Assembly (NCBI GenBank): GCA_029204225.1
Contig: CM055106.1
Span: 48,497,337-48,561,336, forward strand
DNA length: 64,000 nt
Source: Diphasiastrum complanatum
Lineage: Eukaryota > Streptophyta > Lycopodiopsida > Lycopodiales > Lycopodiaceae
Direction of reading: 5' to 3'
A program made the translations under genes and the position numbers. This document shows, piece by piece, positions 11,300 through 23,478 of the stretch. The notes below the pieces were generated by a model that was given only the letters and a program-made list of their open reading frames with translations, was not told where the DNA came from and searched no databases. Numbering within the stretch: the first letter of the stretch is position 1; each line of letters opens with the position of its first letter.

Positions 11300-11936
11300 T
11301 TACTTATCAGTTGAATATACAATTTGTGGAGAGCAATTCTGTTGTCTTGTCTTGTTGCACTTGACATTGTGCTGCGGTGATTGATCCGGTCGGGTGTTTA
11401 AACTGTGTTTTCTTAACTGGCATGACCTCTCATGACCACTCATGACATTATTTGTGCCCCCATTATACACTGTATAGACTGCCCTCTCATGACCTCTCAC
11501 GACCACTCATGACATTATCTATGCCCCCATTATACACTGTACGGATTGCCCTCCAGTTTGCTTGGGCCTCATCTGCCATGAACCCACAAAAGTCAGCGTT
11601 GTCATGACCAGATTGCTCCATGACTGTGTTGAGCATCTCCCAGAATAGAATTTGTGCCTCGGTATCCTCTTTCTTCATCTCACATGTAGCTATGCTCAAT
11701 AGCTCTTGTACACTGAACCAAAACAATCAAGAGCACGTTCGTAAGTTTTTCTTCAAATTGGAAAAAGTTTTATCCAACATTGTTGGAAAAGACAAACTAT
11801 ACCTTGGGTCGTAGACAGGAACTGATAATACTACCGTTGCAGCTTTGGACCCTTGCAATGTCGAGCTTTGACTGGGTGAGGAGCTTGATTTGTTGGCTGA
11901 CCAACCAATGTAGGTGGTAGTTGGTCTCCGCAAGAC
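11300..11936 (-). pseudogene. MULE-like transposase fragment with a predicted intron
   Basis: The minus-strand frame (11726-11487) reads VQELLSIATCEMKKEDTEAQ, then DFCGFMADEAQANWRAIRTV, then GRERS. This matches a plant Mutator-like transposase segment (an acidic residue followed by AQANW, then a Cys/His-containing stretch). The preceding frame ends VVLSVPVYDP at about 11807. Between them lies a likely intron (about 11727-11805) with GTATAG at its 5' end and TTGGTTCAG at its 3' end, which joins the frames in phase. Downstream the frame runs into a 66-bp tandem duplication. Only part of the catalytic core is present, so it is a relic. Confidence 0.6.
11421..11552. repeat. 66-bp tandem duplication
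   Basis: Two units (11421-11486 and 11487-11552) each carry CATGACCTCTCA and CCCCCATTATACACTGTA. The duplication lies in the transposase reading frame and repeats the VYNGG..NNVMSG..ER segment. Sixty-six is a multiple of three, so the frame is kept. Confidence 0.8.
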
Positions 11937-12121
11937 ATTTGTAATGATCTCTTAGCCGCTTTGGTAAGACTATCAGGATTTGAAAAAACTGGGGATTTTT
12001 TAGCTGAACAGTGGAATGATGGAAAACAGAGAGATGGAAGGAAGGGTGGTGGTGGTGACATCGGTAGATGGCGTGGATGATAGATAGAATAGGCATGGGA
12101 GTGGGAGAAGAAGACTAATTT

Positions 12122-12451
12122 TCAATACTTGTACTTCCTATCTGCTAAAGGATCTTTGTCGTGACTGGGGTACTTCTCTTGATTGAGTCCCTTTGGATTG
12201 CCCATTTGTCTTCTCAGCCTTGTCTTTTTTGTCTTTGGTTTTGTGACCTTGGCTGGTGATGTTTTTGCTGGCAATGTGGCCGCTTCAGTGGATGCTTGGA
12301 AATCCACTCTTCCACCCCCCCCCCCCCCCCCCCCCCAAAATCTGTTGGTGGGGATGTTGTTGCTAGTATTCGTCCTGCACAACGTTAGATGGTCATTTCG
12401 AACATGCAGTTGAAACACGTTGAATATGAGACTGGATTGAAGATTGAACAA
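12122..12451 (-). pseudogene. Basic low-complexity frame beside a C22 tract
   Basis: A minus-strand frame with a poly-Gly run (from the C22 homopolymer at 12315-12336) followed by a Lys/Pro/Ala-rich segment with KTSPAKVTKPKTKKTRLRRQ. It could be the basic N-terminal part of the MULE-like protein downstream on the same strand. The homopolymer makes the frame unreliable. Confidence 0.2.
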
Positions 12452-12986
12452 ATTTGAACTAAATTTGTCTCAATCTTGCTGTGTTGACTCAAAAACTAAT
12501 ATGGCAATGATATGCAAGAATCAACCCTGAAGTGACATGGATTTCTCAAATTTGCAATATGCACAAAAAATCCTAAACTCGCTACAAGGTGATCTAGAGA
12601 TAGATAGATGAATAGAAAATCTGTTCTTGAGATACTCTACAATGATGACTCATGTGCAATAGCTATTTCACATGCAAAAATCAATCGCACAAAAAGGATA
12701 ATGAAAAACATGAAAAATATCTACGTTATAGAGAGTTGATAATTGTATGGCACATGGCACTTGTCGACAAAAACTTCATTGATCCACATTTATATTGCAC
12801 AATGATGCTGGCAATTCGCCATTGGTCTTTATAGTAATGGAAAACACTTTGGTTCCGATGTGTTCTGAAGACGTTGGAATCCGACATTCTCATTACGACA
12901 TGTTTTTCTGACGTCCGTGATGAATTAACATTTTTTTTTGCTCACGATTCACGTCGCAAATCGTGACGAGTGTTGTAGTGAGAATC
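12452..12986. other. No gene recognised
   Basis: Nothing beyond short open frames. A CACGATTCACGTCGCAAATC-like inverted segment lies near 12941-12975. Confidence 0.4.
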
Positions 12987-13650
12987 TTATGATACGTCAA
13001 TCATAATTCACAGGATTCCAAAACCATACTTAATCATTAAATATTACTGGAGTACATGTGCAAAATACCACTAAGGAAATATAAAAATTATTCTAAAATC
13101 TTTTCCCCAAGGAAAATTACTAGATTTCAAGAATATTCTTCCAATCTGATCCTTAACAAGATTATGAGTTATTCAAATTTTGTGGTCAACCAAGTAATTG
13201 AAGACATAAGGCATACCAAAACCATTTTAACACCCGTCTTTACAACATAAACTTTATACAATTACCTAGAACAACTTCTAGAGATTACAAAGCTCTGCTG
13301 AATTCCAACTGAATTCAGTGGTAATCCTTGATATTAGTTAAACTCTTTCATCCAACATGATCTCATTGGGATACATTCAATAACTTAGAGTCTATTTCCC
13401 ATTCGAGAAATATTCTATACCAAACATTTCCTATATTCTATGCACACAGCTTTTATAGATGAATCCTAATGATTCACAAATCATGTGTCTTATAAGCAAT
13501 ATAGATCAAAATAAACAGTTCTTGGTGAATTCTCTTCACATTGCTTATTCAATCAATTAACTTTTAATCAGGAGTAATCCAATTACTCAAGTCAATTGTA
13601 AATGATTTAGAAATCTCAAATGTCTAGGTGCCAAATTCGTATATCCCAGA
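12987..13650 (-). repeat. Gypsy LTR copy A (part)
   Basis: This stretch aligns along its length with 19465-20130; shared landmarks are CTTTTCCCCAAGG, CACCCGTCTTT and AACAACTTCTA. The last 190 bp also match 16965-17155. The three copies surround a minus-strand gypsy integrase tail, so they are best read as old LTR copies. TATA or R-region boundaries could not be fixed. Confidence 0.6.
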
Positions 13651-14141
13651 ACAACACTATATTTGGATCCTTCAAAAAACCGGTGCTATGCAATTTTCTT
13701 ATAGGGATTATTTACCAATCCAAAATACTTAACACAATCACATTTACAACTCGGGTGTCTCATTTTCTTCCACCCTTGGGCTTTTCGGTTACCCGAGAAA
13801 TTTCATCAGCTAAGGCATCGAAAACTCCTTAAACACAAGTAAATGCTAGGCTACTTCCCTTTTCAGTTACCCCAGTTTAAGCATTACTTCGTATATTCTG
13901 GAACAACACCACATCTAGATCCTTCAAGAAATCGGTGCTATGCAATTTTCTTACAGGGATTATTTACCAATTCAATTATATAACACAATCATATTTACAA
14001 CTCAGGTGTCTCATTTTCTTCCACCCTTAGGCTTTTCGGTTACCTGAGAAATTTCATTAGTTAAGGCACCAAAAACTCCTTTGACACAAGTAAATGCTAG
14101 GCTACTTCCCTTTTCAGTTACCCCAGTTTAAGCATTACTTT
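13638..14141. repeat. 252-bp tandem repeat inside LTR-related sequence
   Basis: Two units (13638-13889 and 13890-14141) share GGTGCTATGCAATTTTCTTA, CTTTTCGGTTACC and AGTTTAAGCATTACTT. They replace sequence that is absent from copies B and C. Confidence 0.85.
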
Positions 14142-16964
14142 GTTAAAGTTGCCTGTAATTAATGGAAAATTCGTAAAATTTGGATTCGGGTACATCTTTT
14201 ATGGTATTCGACACAAAAGTTTTTTCAAATAAAGAGCTACCTCCAAATATTATCAATTTTACTCCATTAATTCATCAGAAAATCACTTTAACAAGTCTCT
14301 CAAAAGCTTTTGCTTGTCCCAATCCCAACGATCAAAATCATCGAGAACACAAACAAACCCATTGATGATCGACCATGTTGAAAAGGAAAAACAAAACACA
14401 AACACCATTTAATTCAATTTACTTGGAGTACCGATACTCTAGAGTTAAGTGGCCAAAGCATAATACCTAGGAATCGAATCCCTTTACTGTGTACTTGCCT
14501 GAGAACCGTATACCATTGTTTCATCAAGATCGGTTTAGAGAGGTTTCCCTCCGAAAACCGATTAGTACAACTTGACCACGGATCCAACGATACCAAGTTC
14601 CACGAGACTTGCCTTATGGGTAACTGTCGATGTAACATACAAAAGCCATGTAACTACCAAAAGTTACATTATCCCAAGGTTAACTGTGACAATCGAGCAC
14701 CAAGAAATCAAAATCCCTATAACTGGGTGCTAGTAACTTGAATTTTAGTTGGTTCAAAAAATGATTTTTTCTTAAATCAATTAAAAGCTACAATAAGTCA
14801 AAAGTTTATGACCCTGGGTCGACCGGCATCAAAACATTAAGCCATGCAATTCACAAAATTGCCATTCCCGAAAACCTCATGCAAAAATCGGTAAAGGCCT
14901 ACACTTAGAAAAAAAAGTTGTTCAAGGGTTGTTTAAACCCTCAAACAAATCCTAAGGGTTTCACAAACCATCACTTGGGCACTTGGGCACTGCAGCAGCT
15001 TTCATGGCAGCTACAATCGCGATGGCTGCTCGGCTCTCTACGCACCTCCTGCAGCCGCCGCTCCTCTTGATCAACAGGCCCCAGACGTGACCTTCAGAAG
15101 GAGAGGTTTCTAATCCAGTCTCAAATCTGTCACGAGGAATACGATGCATTACCCTACTGCATCGTGGCGTCGAAAACAAGCTTCTCATTGATCCAACCAA
15201 CGGCTTCCATGCTCACAGAATCTGCTAACAGTCCATGCTGCATTAGCTGCCAATCAGGCCTTCAAAAACGCGCTACAGTTACATCTTTTGGCATCACTAC
15301 CCATGACCTTCACTGGGAAACAAGTCTGTTTCCAGGCTGCAAACAAAATCTGATGTCTTTGGTAGATCAACTCGTATTTTCCCTTCTCAACAAACTGCTC
15401 AATACTCAAGCACAAAAGTAATGAGCTCAGACTTTTTCATGCAACCATCCAAATGTTCAACACACCATTTGTAACAACTATTTACATGTTTCTGTCTGCT
15501 CCAGGTTGATCCACATAATGGATATGACTTCCAAAGAAGTCCCAGATGACTAACATCTTTTAACAACTGTCCAGGGACCACAGAAGGTTAAGAACGATTT
15601 TGGAAAGAGTATTTATGGCTGGTTTCATAGGGTTCACAACACAGGGTTACCTCTCCTCTGCAGAAGATTCGATTGCAGAATATAACAACCTTTGGTGTCC
15701 GTTCAGAAGTTTCAACTTATCATAACAGATCTGCTTTTCACTCAAACATCTCATTGTAACCAGAAAGACAAACAGAAAAAGATGATAAATTGCTTTTATT
15801 GTCCCAAAACAGGGTCACTTCCCACAATCGAACTTCAAGCAATGCACGGAAGAAGGTTTTTTTTCCAAGATTCAGATTGCATGCATCCATTATTCCAAAT
15901 CTTTATCTACTACTTTAAAGAATGGCAAACTTACAATATCCATTGAATGTTTTTAGTGTGCATCAAAAGGGGATTAGATTGGTAAGAAACTCAAATCCAT
16001 GACATGCACCCATTAAATTCAAGAATTTCAGCTAAAGTCGTTTGTTCATTCTAGATAAATTGATTCCTCATCGATATAGCAACAAAACATCCTGCAATAA
16101 AAATCTGAATCTAATCTGTCCAAAACATTATGGATTCATGCAAATTATTCATCCCAAAAATCAGATTTAGACAAGAAAGTAAATCTACTCATGGAGATCA
16201 TTCTACTTCAAATGGAAACTTCCTCAATGCATTAGAGAAAATGCGTATGAATTCAATCACTAATTCTTAGCATATCTAACAAAATCAAACAAGGAGAAAA
16301 GCACTCTACCACCAAGTTTGAAATACATGCTTTACGATAGTGAATCCAAACCCAATTCCATTGAGAAATTAACACTCCAACCCGGGATGTGAGTCCAAGT
16401 GCCCTCATTCCAATTTGGTGTAGAACTGGTTTCCATCCTACCCAAGACCGCACCTTAGCGGGCTCTAAAACCAATGTAAAGACCACCAGGGCCCCTAAGA
16501 TGAGGATAAGAAACACAATAGGAGACACTATGGAGCAAAACCACCCAACCAAACCTAGATCAATCTTGGATCTAGCCCCCAATCCATGCCATGTGATAGC
16601 AAGAGGAGAAGAGAGCAACCGATAACCTAAACCCAAGTTGTCGACAAGAGAATCCCTACCTCAATATATAGAGAGTAGTTTTTTGTGCATGAACCCATGC
16701 AATCCCCATGCAGTCCAACTATAAATAGGTCACATCTCTTCAAGCAGTCTTCTCGCCTATATCTGTCACACGTGCATGCACTACTCCATATGTCTCAATT
16801 AGAGTGTTTGGGTCCTCTCAAGGCTATTAGTCACAAACTGGCCTTGACATGGAATTAAACCTCGGCGTGACTAATAATCTCGAACACTGGAGGGCCGGTC
16901 TACCATATTAGGACTATTCCATGTCCTTAGCTGAATATGGTTGTACCAAGAATCCTAATGACAA
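14142..16964. other. Repeat-derived sequence, no gene recognised
   Basis: No supported gene. The region 16520-16960 shares landmarks with 17880-18330, for example AAAACCACCCAACCAA, indicating a duplicated LTR segment. A TATAAATAGG motif lies at 16721-16730. A hydrophobic minus-strand frame (16253-16636) is probably incidental. Confidence 0.45.
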
Positions 16965-18328
16965 TCATGTGTCTTATAAGCAATATAGATCAAAATAAAT
17001 AGTTCCTGGTGAATTCTCTTCACACTGCTTATTCAACCAATTAACTTCTAATCAAGAGTAATCCAATTACTCAAGTCAATTTTAAATGATTCAGAAATCT
17101 CAAATGTCTAGGTGCCGAATTCGTATATCCCGGAACAACACCACATTTAGACCATGTTCTAAATCATAACTAAGTTAATGAATTACCCTTTCCACAGAAA
17201 GAGTCATTAACTTGCAAGTAATTGTTCCAAGCATTACTTGTTCATATGTTTATGCACACTAACTAGTTTAAGTATACAATATAAATTCAGTTTATAGGAA
17301 ACACATAGTAGATCCAAAATATTAGGATGTACATTACCAACATATCCAACTATGTTCCTATATATAAACATAGGCTATAATCTGGCAAGTTCATCTGTAA
17401 TCCGCATATGTTACTCACATAATCACCGAGAATCTTGCTACTCAGCTACAAAATAACTCTATTCCTCATGAGTAAATAACATATATGGGAAATCTCTTAA
17501 TTGAATAATTCCACAATCATAAGTTTTCCAACCATCATAATTTTACTAACAAAATTCCTTCAACCAATCAACTTACTTCAAATCTTAGTATTCAAACCAA
17601 GATTAGCTGACTTATACAGACATCTTTGGACAAAATATTAACATTAAAGCTTTATTCCCACCTGATCCAATCCAATAACAAAATGGTACTTGGCAAAACT
17701 GATCAGTGAAACCTTAAATTGAATCTTTACCATCGCTATCCATATTCATGCATATCTCGTAGCTCATTACCCCCAAATTTCCTCTAGTTCTTGATTATTC
17801 AAAACAATCCCTAGAGAGTTCCTCTATTCCACCTGAATAGTTCTGTAAGGATTGCCAATTGAAGATCCAAATAGGTCCTGTTGCATGTAACCAAAAGGAC
17901 ACTTGTGGAGAAAAACCACCCAACCAACTAAAAATGGCTAGTCAATACCCTTACCACGTCACCCCCATGCCATGGTGAATGAATGCAAGACAGGAGGGGC
18001 TCCTAGCTTCAAGGATCATAAAATTCAATAGGTAGATGGGCGAGTTTCCACTGAAATATATTCTCTCCCGTGAGGATAGAATATTTTTCTTAGTATCCCC
18101 ATGCAACCTGAATAAGCAATTGACCTCCTATTCTTGCATTATAGCAGTCAAACACCATGCAAGTGCTCCTATGTCCAATTATAGGTCTGGGCCCTCATAT
18201 GATTATTAATTATTTTACCGTCCAAGCCCGGAATGACGCGACATAACCAATAACCATACACACTTGAGAAACTAGCTATCCATGTCAGGAATTATTCCGA
18301 ATCCCTCATACTGGACATGGATGTAACA
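16965..18328 (-). repeat. Gypsy 3' LTR, copy B
   Basis: Direct repeat of 19955-20700 over the first about 750 bp (landmarks ACTAGTTTAAGTATAC, TATGTTACTCACATAA). Read on the minus strand the LTR begins TGTTACATCC at 18328, immediately after a purine-rich tract (complement of 18329-18341). This is the expected place for the polypurine tract of a minus-strand gypsy element. Confidence 0.65.
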
Positions 18329-18408
18329 TTCTTTTCCCCTTAAACAAATTACGTCCTCAGAACGAGCAAACTAGGGAAGATCCACATGTGTATGCTTTTA
18401 ACTTTTTC

Positions 18409-18820
18409 TCACAAATTTTTATCCTCAATCTGACCAACCAACCTAATCAAGTACTCAGAGATAGAACGATTTCTCAATTGTTTATCTATGGTTCTGAGAA
18501 CTCTTTTAGGTTCCAAAGGTGCATTGAGCGATAAGTCTTCAAAATGGGTAAAAGCTTCAATATATCCAACTATCATCATCATATGAACTAAGTTTACATG
18601 ATACACTAGATGATCTTGAAGATCAAGTTCAAAAGCTAACAAATCAGTCTTTTCACTTTCACATTTACCTTGAAAATCATTATCCTTAGTCTGACTTCAA
18701 TAATCAAATAAGTACTTAGAGTTGGAATAATTCTCCAATTATCTATCTCTGAACTGAAGTACTGTATCTTCCTTTAGAAGTACATTAGGCAATACATTTT
18801 TCTATTGGGCTTGTTCTCTC
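18409..18820 (-). pseudogene. Ty3/gypsy integrase C-terminal tail, two copies
   Basis: The minus-strand frame 18642-18409 contains LEPKRVLRTIDKQLRNRSIS. This resembles the end of gypsy integrase just before or at the chromodomain-like region (P-x-R-I-L-D-R-x-x-K-Q-L-R-N in relatives). A more diverged second copy is at about 18820-18660. The same motif recurs at 48.1 kb. The rest of pol is missing. Confidence 0.7.
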
Positions 18821-19464
18821 CAATCTAGTAACTTCACCTTCATCTAACCTCAATCTACATGAACCACTGGGTGAAATATCACCTTACATCATAAATCAAT
18901 ATTCAAAAATTAAAGAAACAAACAATTATAGTCTAAGACTTTCCACAATTTCTTGCAGACTTGTCATAAATGTTTCTTGGTACAAATACACTTAGATTTA
19001 TAAAAAATTAAAGTATAACAACTCATCCTACCAAAATCTCTTAGGATATCCATCAAGATAAAAATGACTTTTAACTCAATCCTAAGATACTCTCTTGAGG
19101 TAAGTGCTCTATTCCTAGCATCTCATGCAAGAAAATAGCAACTATACAATCTTGATAGATTTGTTTGTCTCCTAACTAACCGGAGATTTAGGTTGAAAAC
19201 AATACACAAGCATTCCTTGACTACAATCTATAGTAGAATTTCATCCACTAAGGTAAGCAAATTCTTCATGAGTAACAAATTACTTATCATGAAAATGCTT
19301 GTGAGATAAACACAACCTCAAATATGTGATGGTGCAAAGAAATTTAGATTTCAAATATCCCTAAATCCTTGACTTTCCCAATTGATCAAAAATTACTTAT
19401 TATCTTAAGAATCATCACATTTTCTTATAATCTTCTAATGTCCATTAATTATCAATTTATGTAA
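18821..19464. other. No gene recognised
   Basis: AT-rich sequence between gypsy remnants, probably decayed internal retroelement DNA. Confidence 0.4.
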
Positions 19465-20700
19465 ACATTTTGAATCTTATGACTTTTCAATCATAATTTA
19501 GAGAAATCCAAACACATACTTAATCATTGAAAGATACTGGAGTATATGTACCAGATATCACTCAGGAAATATATATTTATTCTAAAATCTTTTCCCCAAG
19601 GGAAATTACTGGATTTCAAGAATGAGTCTTCCAATCCGATTCTTAACCAAATTATGAGTTCTAAATTCTACAGTCAACCAATTAATTAAAGACCACTTTG
19701 ACACCCGTCTTTAATAACATAAGTTTTATACGATCACCTAGAACAACTTCTAAAGTTTAAAAAGTTCTGTTGAATTCCAACTGAATTCAATGTATTATCC
19801 TTGATATTAGTTAAGCTCTGTCATCTAATATGAGCTCATTATGATACAGTCAATAACTTGGGATATATTTCTCATTTAAAAAATATTCTATATCAAGAAT
19901 CTCCTATATTCTATGCACACAACTTTCATAGATGAATCCTGATGACTCAAAAATCATGTGTCTTATAAACAATATAAATCAAAATGAACAGTTCATGGTG
20001 AATTCTCTTCACACTGCTTATCTAGCCAATTAACTTTTAATCAGAAGCAATTCAATTACTCAAGTCAATTGCAAATGATTCAGAAATCTCAAATGTCTAG
20101 GTGTAGATCTTAATTATACTAGTATAACACCACATTTAGATCCTCTTCTAAACCACCACTAAGTTAATGAATTATCCTTCCTACACAAAGAGACATTAAC
20201 CTACAAGTAACTGTTCTGAACATTACTTGTTCATATGTCTATGCACACTCACTAGTTTAAGTATACGATATAAACTTACTACATAGGAAACACATAGTAG
20301 ATCCACAAGATTAGGACATACGTAACCAACATATCCAACTATGTTCCTATACCTAACATAGGTTATAATCTGGCAGATATATCCATAATCTGCATATGTT
20401 ACTCACATAACTCACTGAGAATCTTGCAACTCCAGCTACAAAATAACTCCATTTCTCATGAGTAAATAGCATATATGGAAAATTTCTAAAGTAAAATAAT
20501 TCCACATCACAAGTTTTCCAACCATCATACTTTTACTAACAAAATTTCTTCAACCAATCAACCTACCACATATCTTAGTTTTCAAACCAAGATTAGGCTG
20601 ACTTATGTAAACATCTTTGGAAATAAGATTAAGATTATTCCATCTAATCCAATCCATAACAAAATGGTACTTGGGAAAACCTATCAGTGCGAACCTAAAT
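19465..20700 (-). repeat. Gypsy LTR copy C (longest)
   Basis: The first part matches copy A (12987-13650) and the second part matches copy B (16965-17720). This copy therefore links the two others and shows they are pieces of one repeat of at least 1.2 kb. Identity looks moderate, indicating age. Confidence 0.65.
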
Positions 20701-20758
20701 TTTAATCATTAACTAAGCAGCCAAACTAGTGCATTGTCTAATGGACCCTCCAAATCAG

Positions 20759-20909
20759 CCTATAAAAGGGGAGAATTCGATTTCATTTCTCACTTGTGCT
20801 AGCGAAGCTCTTGCCAATTTTTTCAGCAACCAAAGCATTCTAAACTTTCCATACTGCTTTCTGTTATACACTCACGCTCATTACTTTCGGTTTCTGACTT
20901 TGTTCCACC
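20759..20909 (+). promoter_or_regulatory. TATA box and leader of the unknown gene
   Basis: TATAAAAGG at 20761-20769 lies about 140 bp before an ATG in a favourable context (TTCCACCATGT). The leader is pyrimidine-rich with no upstream ATG in the about 120 bp expected to be transcribed. Confidence 0.5.
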
Positions 20910-21583
20910 ATGTCTTCTACAGACACTTCTCAGTCGCCTCATTATACTATCCATCATGATGTTCTAGATATAATGGACATCGTGATACTTCCTAGCACAA
21001 GCATGGTCACTCAGTGGATGACCCTTGCGGAGCCTCTGCTCACTGCAATGGGTATTCATGAGAGAGCCTTCTCAAGGAAAATTAACATGGACTTTATTAA
21101 CCTTGCTTTTAGTACCTGGAGGAAAAATCTAAATTTTACATTCTTTTTCAGGGAGCCACACACAAGGTGCATGTGCCGCCCTTGCCGCCTTAACCGAACC
21201 ATAAACAAGACAAACAGGCTATTAAGCCTTATTTTGATAATACCAATGATTTGTATTGGACAAATGACGACTGTCTCTTAGAGGCCATTACTGACCCTGC
21301 CATCCAAGCTGCTGCTCAACTCTTCAATAATTTTTTGATGGTTGGAAACCTCAGGAAAGGCCGCATCTCTTCCTAGATACTGCATAGGATATTTGAGTCC
21401 CAAGCCAAGATAACTAAAGCCCCACTGGAACCATATAACTGGTTCAAGACTGTCTTCGAAAAGCTCAAACGCGCTATCAAGAGCAATACCAAGCAGCAGT
21501 TTGTTGCTGGCCAATTATTGTCTCTCCTTGCTGCCTCCCATCTTGACAATAAAATCCATGGCTTCTGTTACATACCTATGTAA
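20910..21583 (+). pseudogene. Unrecognised TATA-led gene, probably two exons, now broken
   Basis: The first exon begins MSSTDTSQSPHYTIHHDVLD. A strong 3' splice site (TTCTTTTTCAG, ending 21151) opens a second frame reading ATHKVHVPPLPP, then YFDNTNDLYWTNDDCLLEAI. After a frame change near 21345 it continues with KAPLEPYNWFKTVFEKLKRA and LLAASHLDNKIHGFCYIPM before a stop at about 21581. Internal stops occur at about 21191 and 21374. The donor is not certain (GTATTC near 21051 or GTACCT near 21113). I do not recognise the protein. It could be a host gene copy or a Gag-like protein from an unknown retroelement. It lies directly before a gypsy LTR. Confidence 0.4.
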
Positions 21584-21618
21584 CTAGCAATACTTCAGAC
21601 CCCTATTAGTCCATTTAG

Positions 21619-22634
21619 TGTTGGGGGCTAAATGGCAAGGTACCCTTAGGATTAAGGGTATGTGCCCTTGGATAAGGACAGGCAAGTGACTATACCTTAG
21701 TTGGAGGTATGGAGTCACGTGACCCTTGGATAAGGGGTACCCTTAGTATTAAGGATAGGTGTCTTAGACTAAGGTACTAGTGTCCTTGGTTAAGGGCAGG
21801 TAGGTGTCTATGCCTTGGATGGAGGTATGGAACCTAGAGAGGTGTTAGAAAGTCATTGGATGACTATTTTTCTAAACCTTGGGCCTCAACCTTGAACCAT
21901 ATCACTTTATTGGTCTAGGACCAAAGTATACTTGCACAACTTGGGCAATGGGACCTAGTAGGAGGGCGCCCTTCTAAAGTGTCCATTGAGTTCCCAACTC
22001 CCACAAAAAAGGCATTCAAAGAGTCATAGGTTATGGAAGGAGTCTCTTGACATTCCATAAGCCTATGGAAGCTCTTGGAGGTTCTTTAACTCCCCTAGGC
22101 TTCTCTCTCTCTCATTGGATGTGCATGGAACTCCATAGTGCATTGGAGGGGTCCATGGGCCATCTATATGAGGGTAGTAGGGTGCCCATTGGGGGGAGGG
22201 AGATCTCTCTTGTTTGCTTTGCTTATGCTCTAGTGTTGCTACTAGTGTGTATAGTGCTTTCTTGTGGTAGGATGCTTGAGGTTTGGATCTTGCTTATGGT
22301 ATGGGACATAGGTAGGGTTTGGATCTTGAGTATGCTATGAAGTGTTGTGGTATGCTTGTGATTTGTTTATGGTTAGCAAGGGGGTGCTAGATAGGTCTTG
22401 CTTGGAGCTTGGATCTAGCTATGGTTGGGTGGTGAATACTTGAGGCCAGCTTGTTATCTATCTTTGTGTTTAAAGAGTAGGGACACAGGTGGAGGATAGA
22501 TCCTTGGAGGCTTGCAGATCCTTACTTGCAGGTGGAGGCATCCTAGCTTGGAGTTGGGGAGCATCGGTTGCTTGGAGGACATTTGGAGGCTCTACCTTGG
22601 ATTTGGAGGTCTTCCTCACCTCTACTTGTAAAAG
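21619..22634 (+). repeat. 5' LTR of the plus-strand gypsy element (approximate)
   Basis: Starts near TGTTGGGGGC (21619) and ends just before the tRNA primer site at 22635. Within it (21640-21830) an about 85-bp unit is imperfectly duplicated (GGAGGTATGG at the end of each). The ends are not confirmed because no 3' LTR was found. Confidence 0.55.
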
Positions 22635-22646
22635 TGGTATCAGAGC
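22635..22646 (+). other. Primer-binding site
   Basis: TGGTATCAGAGC is complementary to the 3' end of initiator-Met tRNA, the usual primer for plant LTR retrotransposons. It marks the start of the internal region of the gypsy element. Confidence 0.85.
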
Positions 22647-23478
22647 TAGCAAAGAATGGTAACCTTTCTAACCTTCTTCAAGTTCTATTAAGATCACCAA
22701 CTAAATTTTTTTGGGGAAGATTATAGGCTTTTCTAGTTGTAGGAAGCTTGTAGTTGAAGTACCCAATGAATCTAGTTCTCTTTGGAAGAGAGGAGTGATG
22801 CTTATAGAATTGTTTAAGGGCTGATTCTTTATCATGTTAGAGAAGTTTTAAAGTGGGCTTTGGATTTTTAAAAGTTCTGAAAAAGAATTGTGGGATGGTT
22901 AGAGAAAGTCTTCCTCTACATACACAAACTTTTTTTAGCAAAAAGATTGATTCTAGCTATGTGTTTTGATCAAAACTAGTGTTTTTTTTTGCATAAATGA
23001 AGTGTTTGAAGTTCTGTTTTTCAAACCTATAAATCTAAAAATCAGAACTGAAAATTGAAGTTTTCATAAAGCTTCATTAGTTATCCATTTCTAGACACTA
23101 GTTTCTTAATTTTGGAAATCTAGAATAGTGAGAAATGTGAAAACTTTGGTTGCTTTTGAAATGACAAATGGAATTGGAATGGGAATGGGAACTTTATGTA
23201 AACATTAGCTTGGATTAGTTAATTGAAGTTTACATAAAGATTTGGTTTTTATTTTTGCTTTTGATTAAGGCAAATGTAGCTTGTTGTTGTTTTCCTCTTA
23301 AGCTTGGATTAAGCTTGCAAATAGTAGGCTTGGATTGAGCTTACAAACAATAAGATTGAATGGATAGAAGTAAATAGTTTTTATTTGCATTGGATGTAAC
23401 AATTGAAGCATTTCTATCATTCTAATTTGAGCACTTGTTGTTGTATTTGCATAATAAGAAAACACACAAGCAACCCCA
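22647..23478 (+). other. Untranslated leader of the gypsy element
   Basis: No coding frame. This is the expected long leader between primer site and gag. The segment AGCTTGGATTAAGCTTGCAAA at 23300-23320 is repeated in part at 23329-23347. Confidence 0.5.

Noticed and set aside
16253-16636. 127-codon minus-strand frame with a strongly hydrophobic middle
   Set aside because: It lies in duplicated LTR-related DNA, its counterpart near 17.9 kb is not open, and an overlapping plus frame is equally long. Treated as chance.
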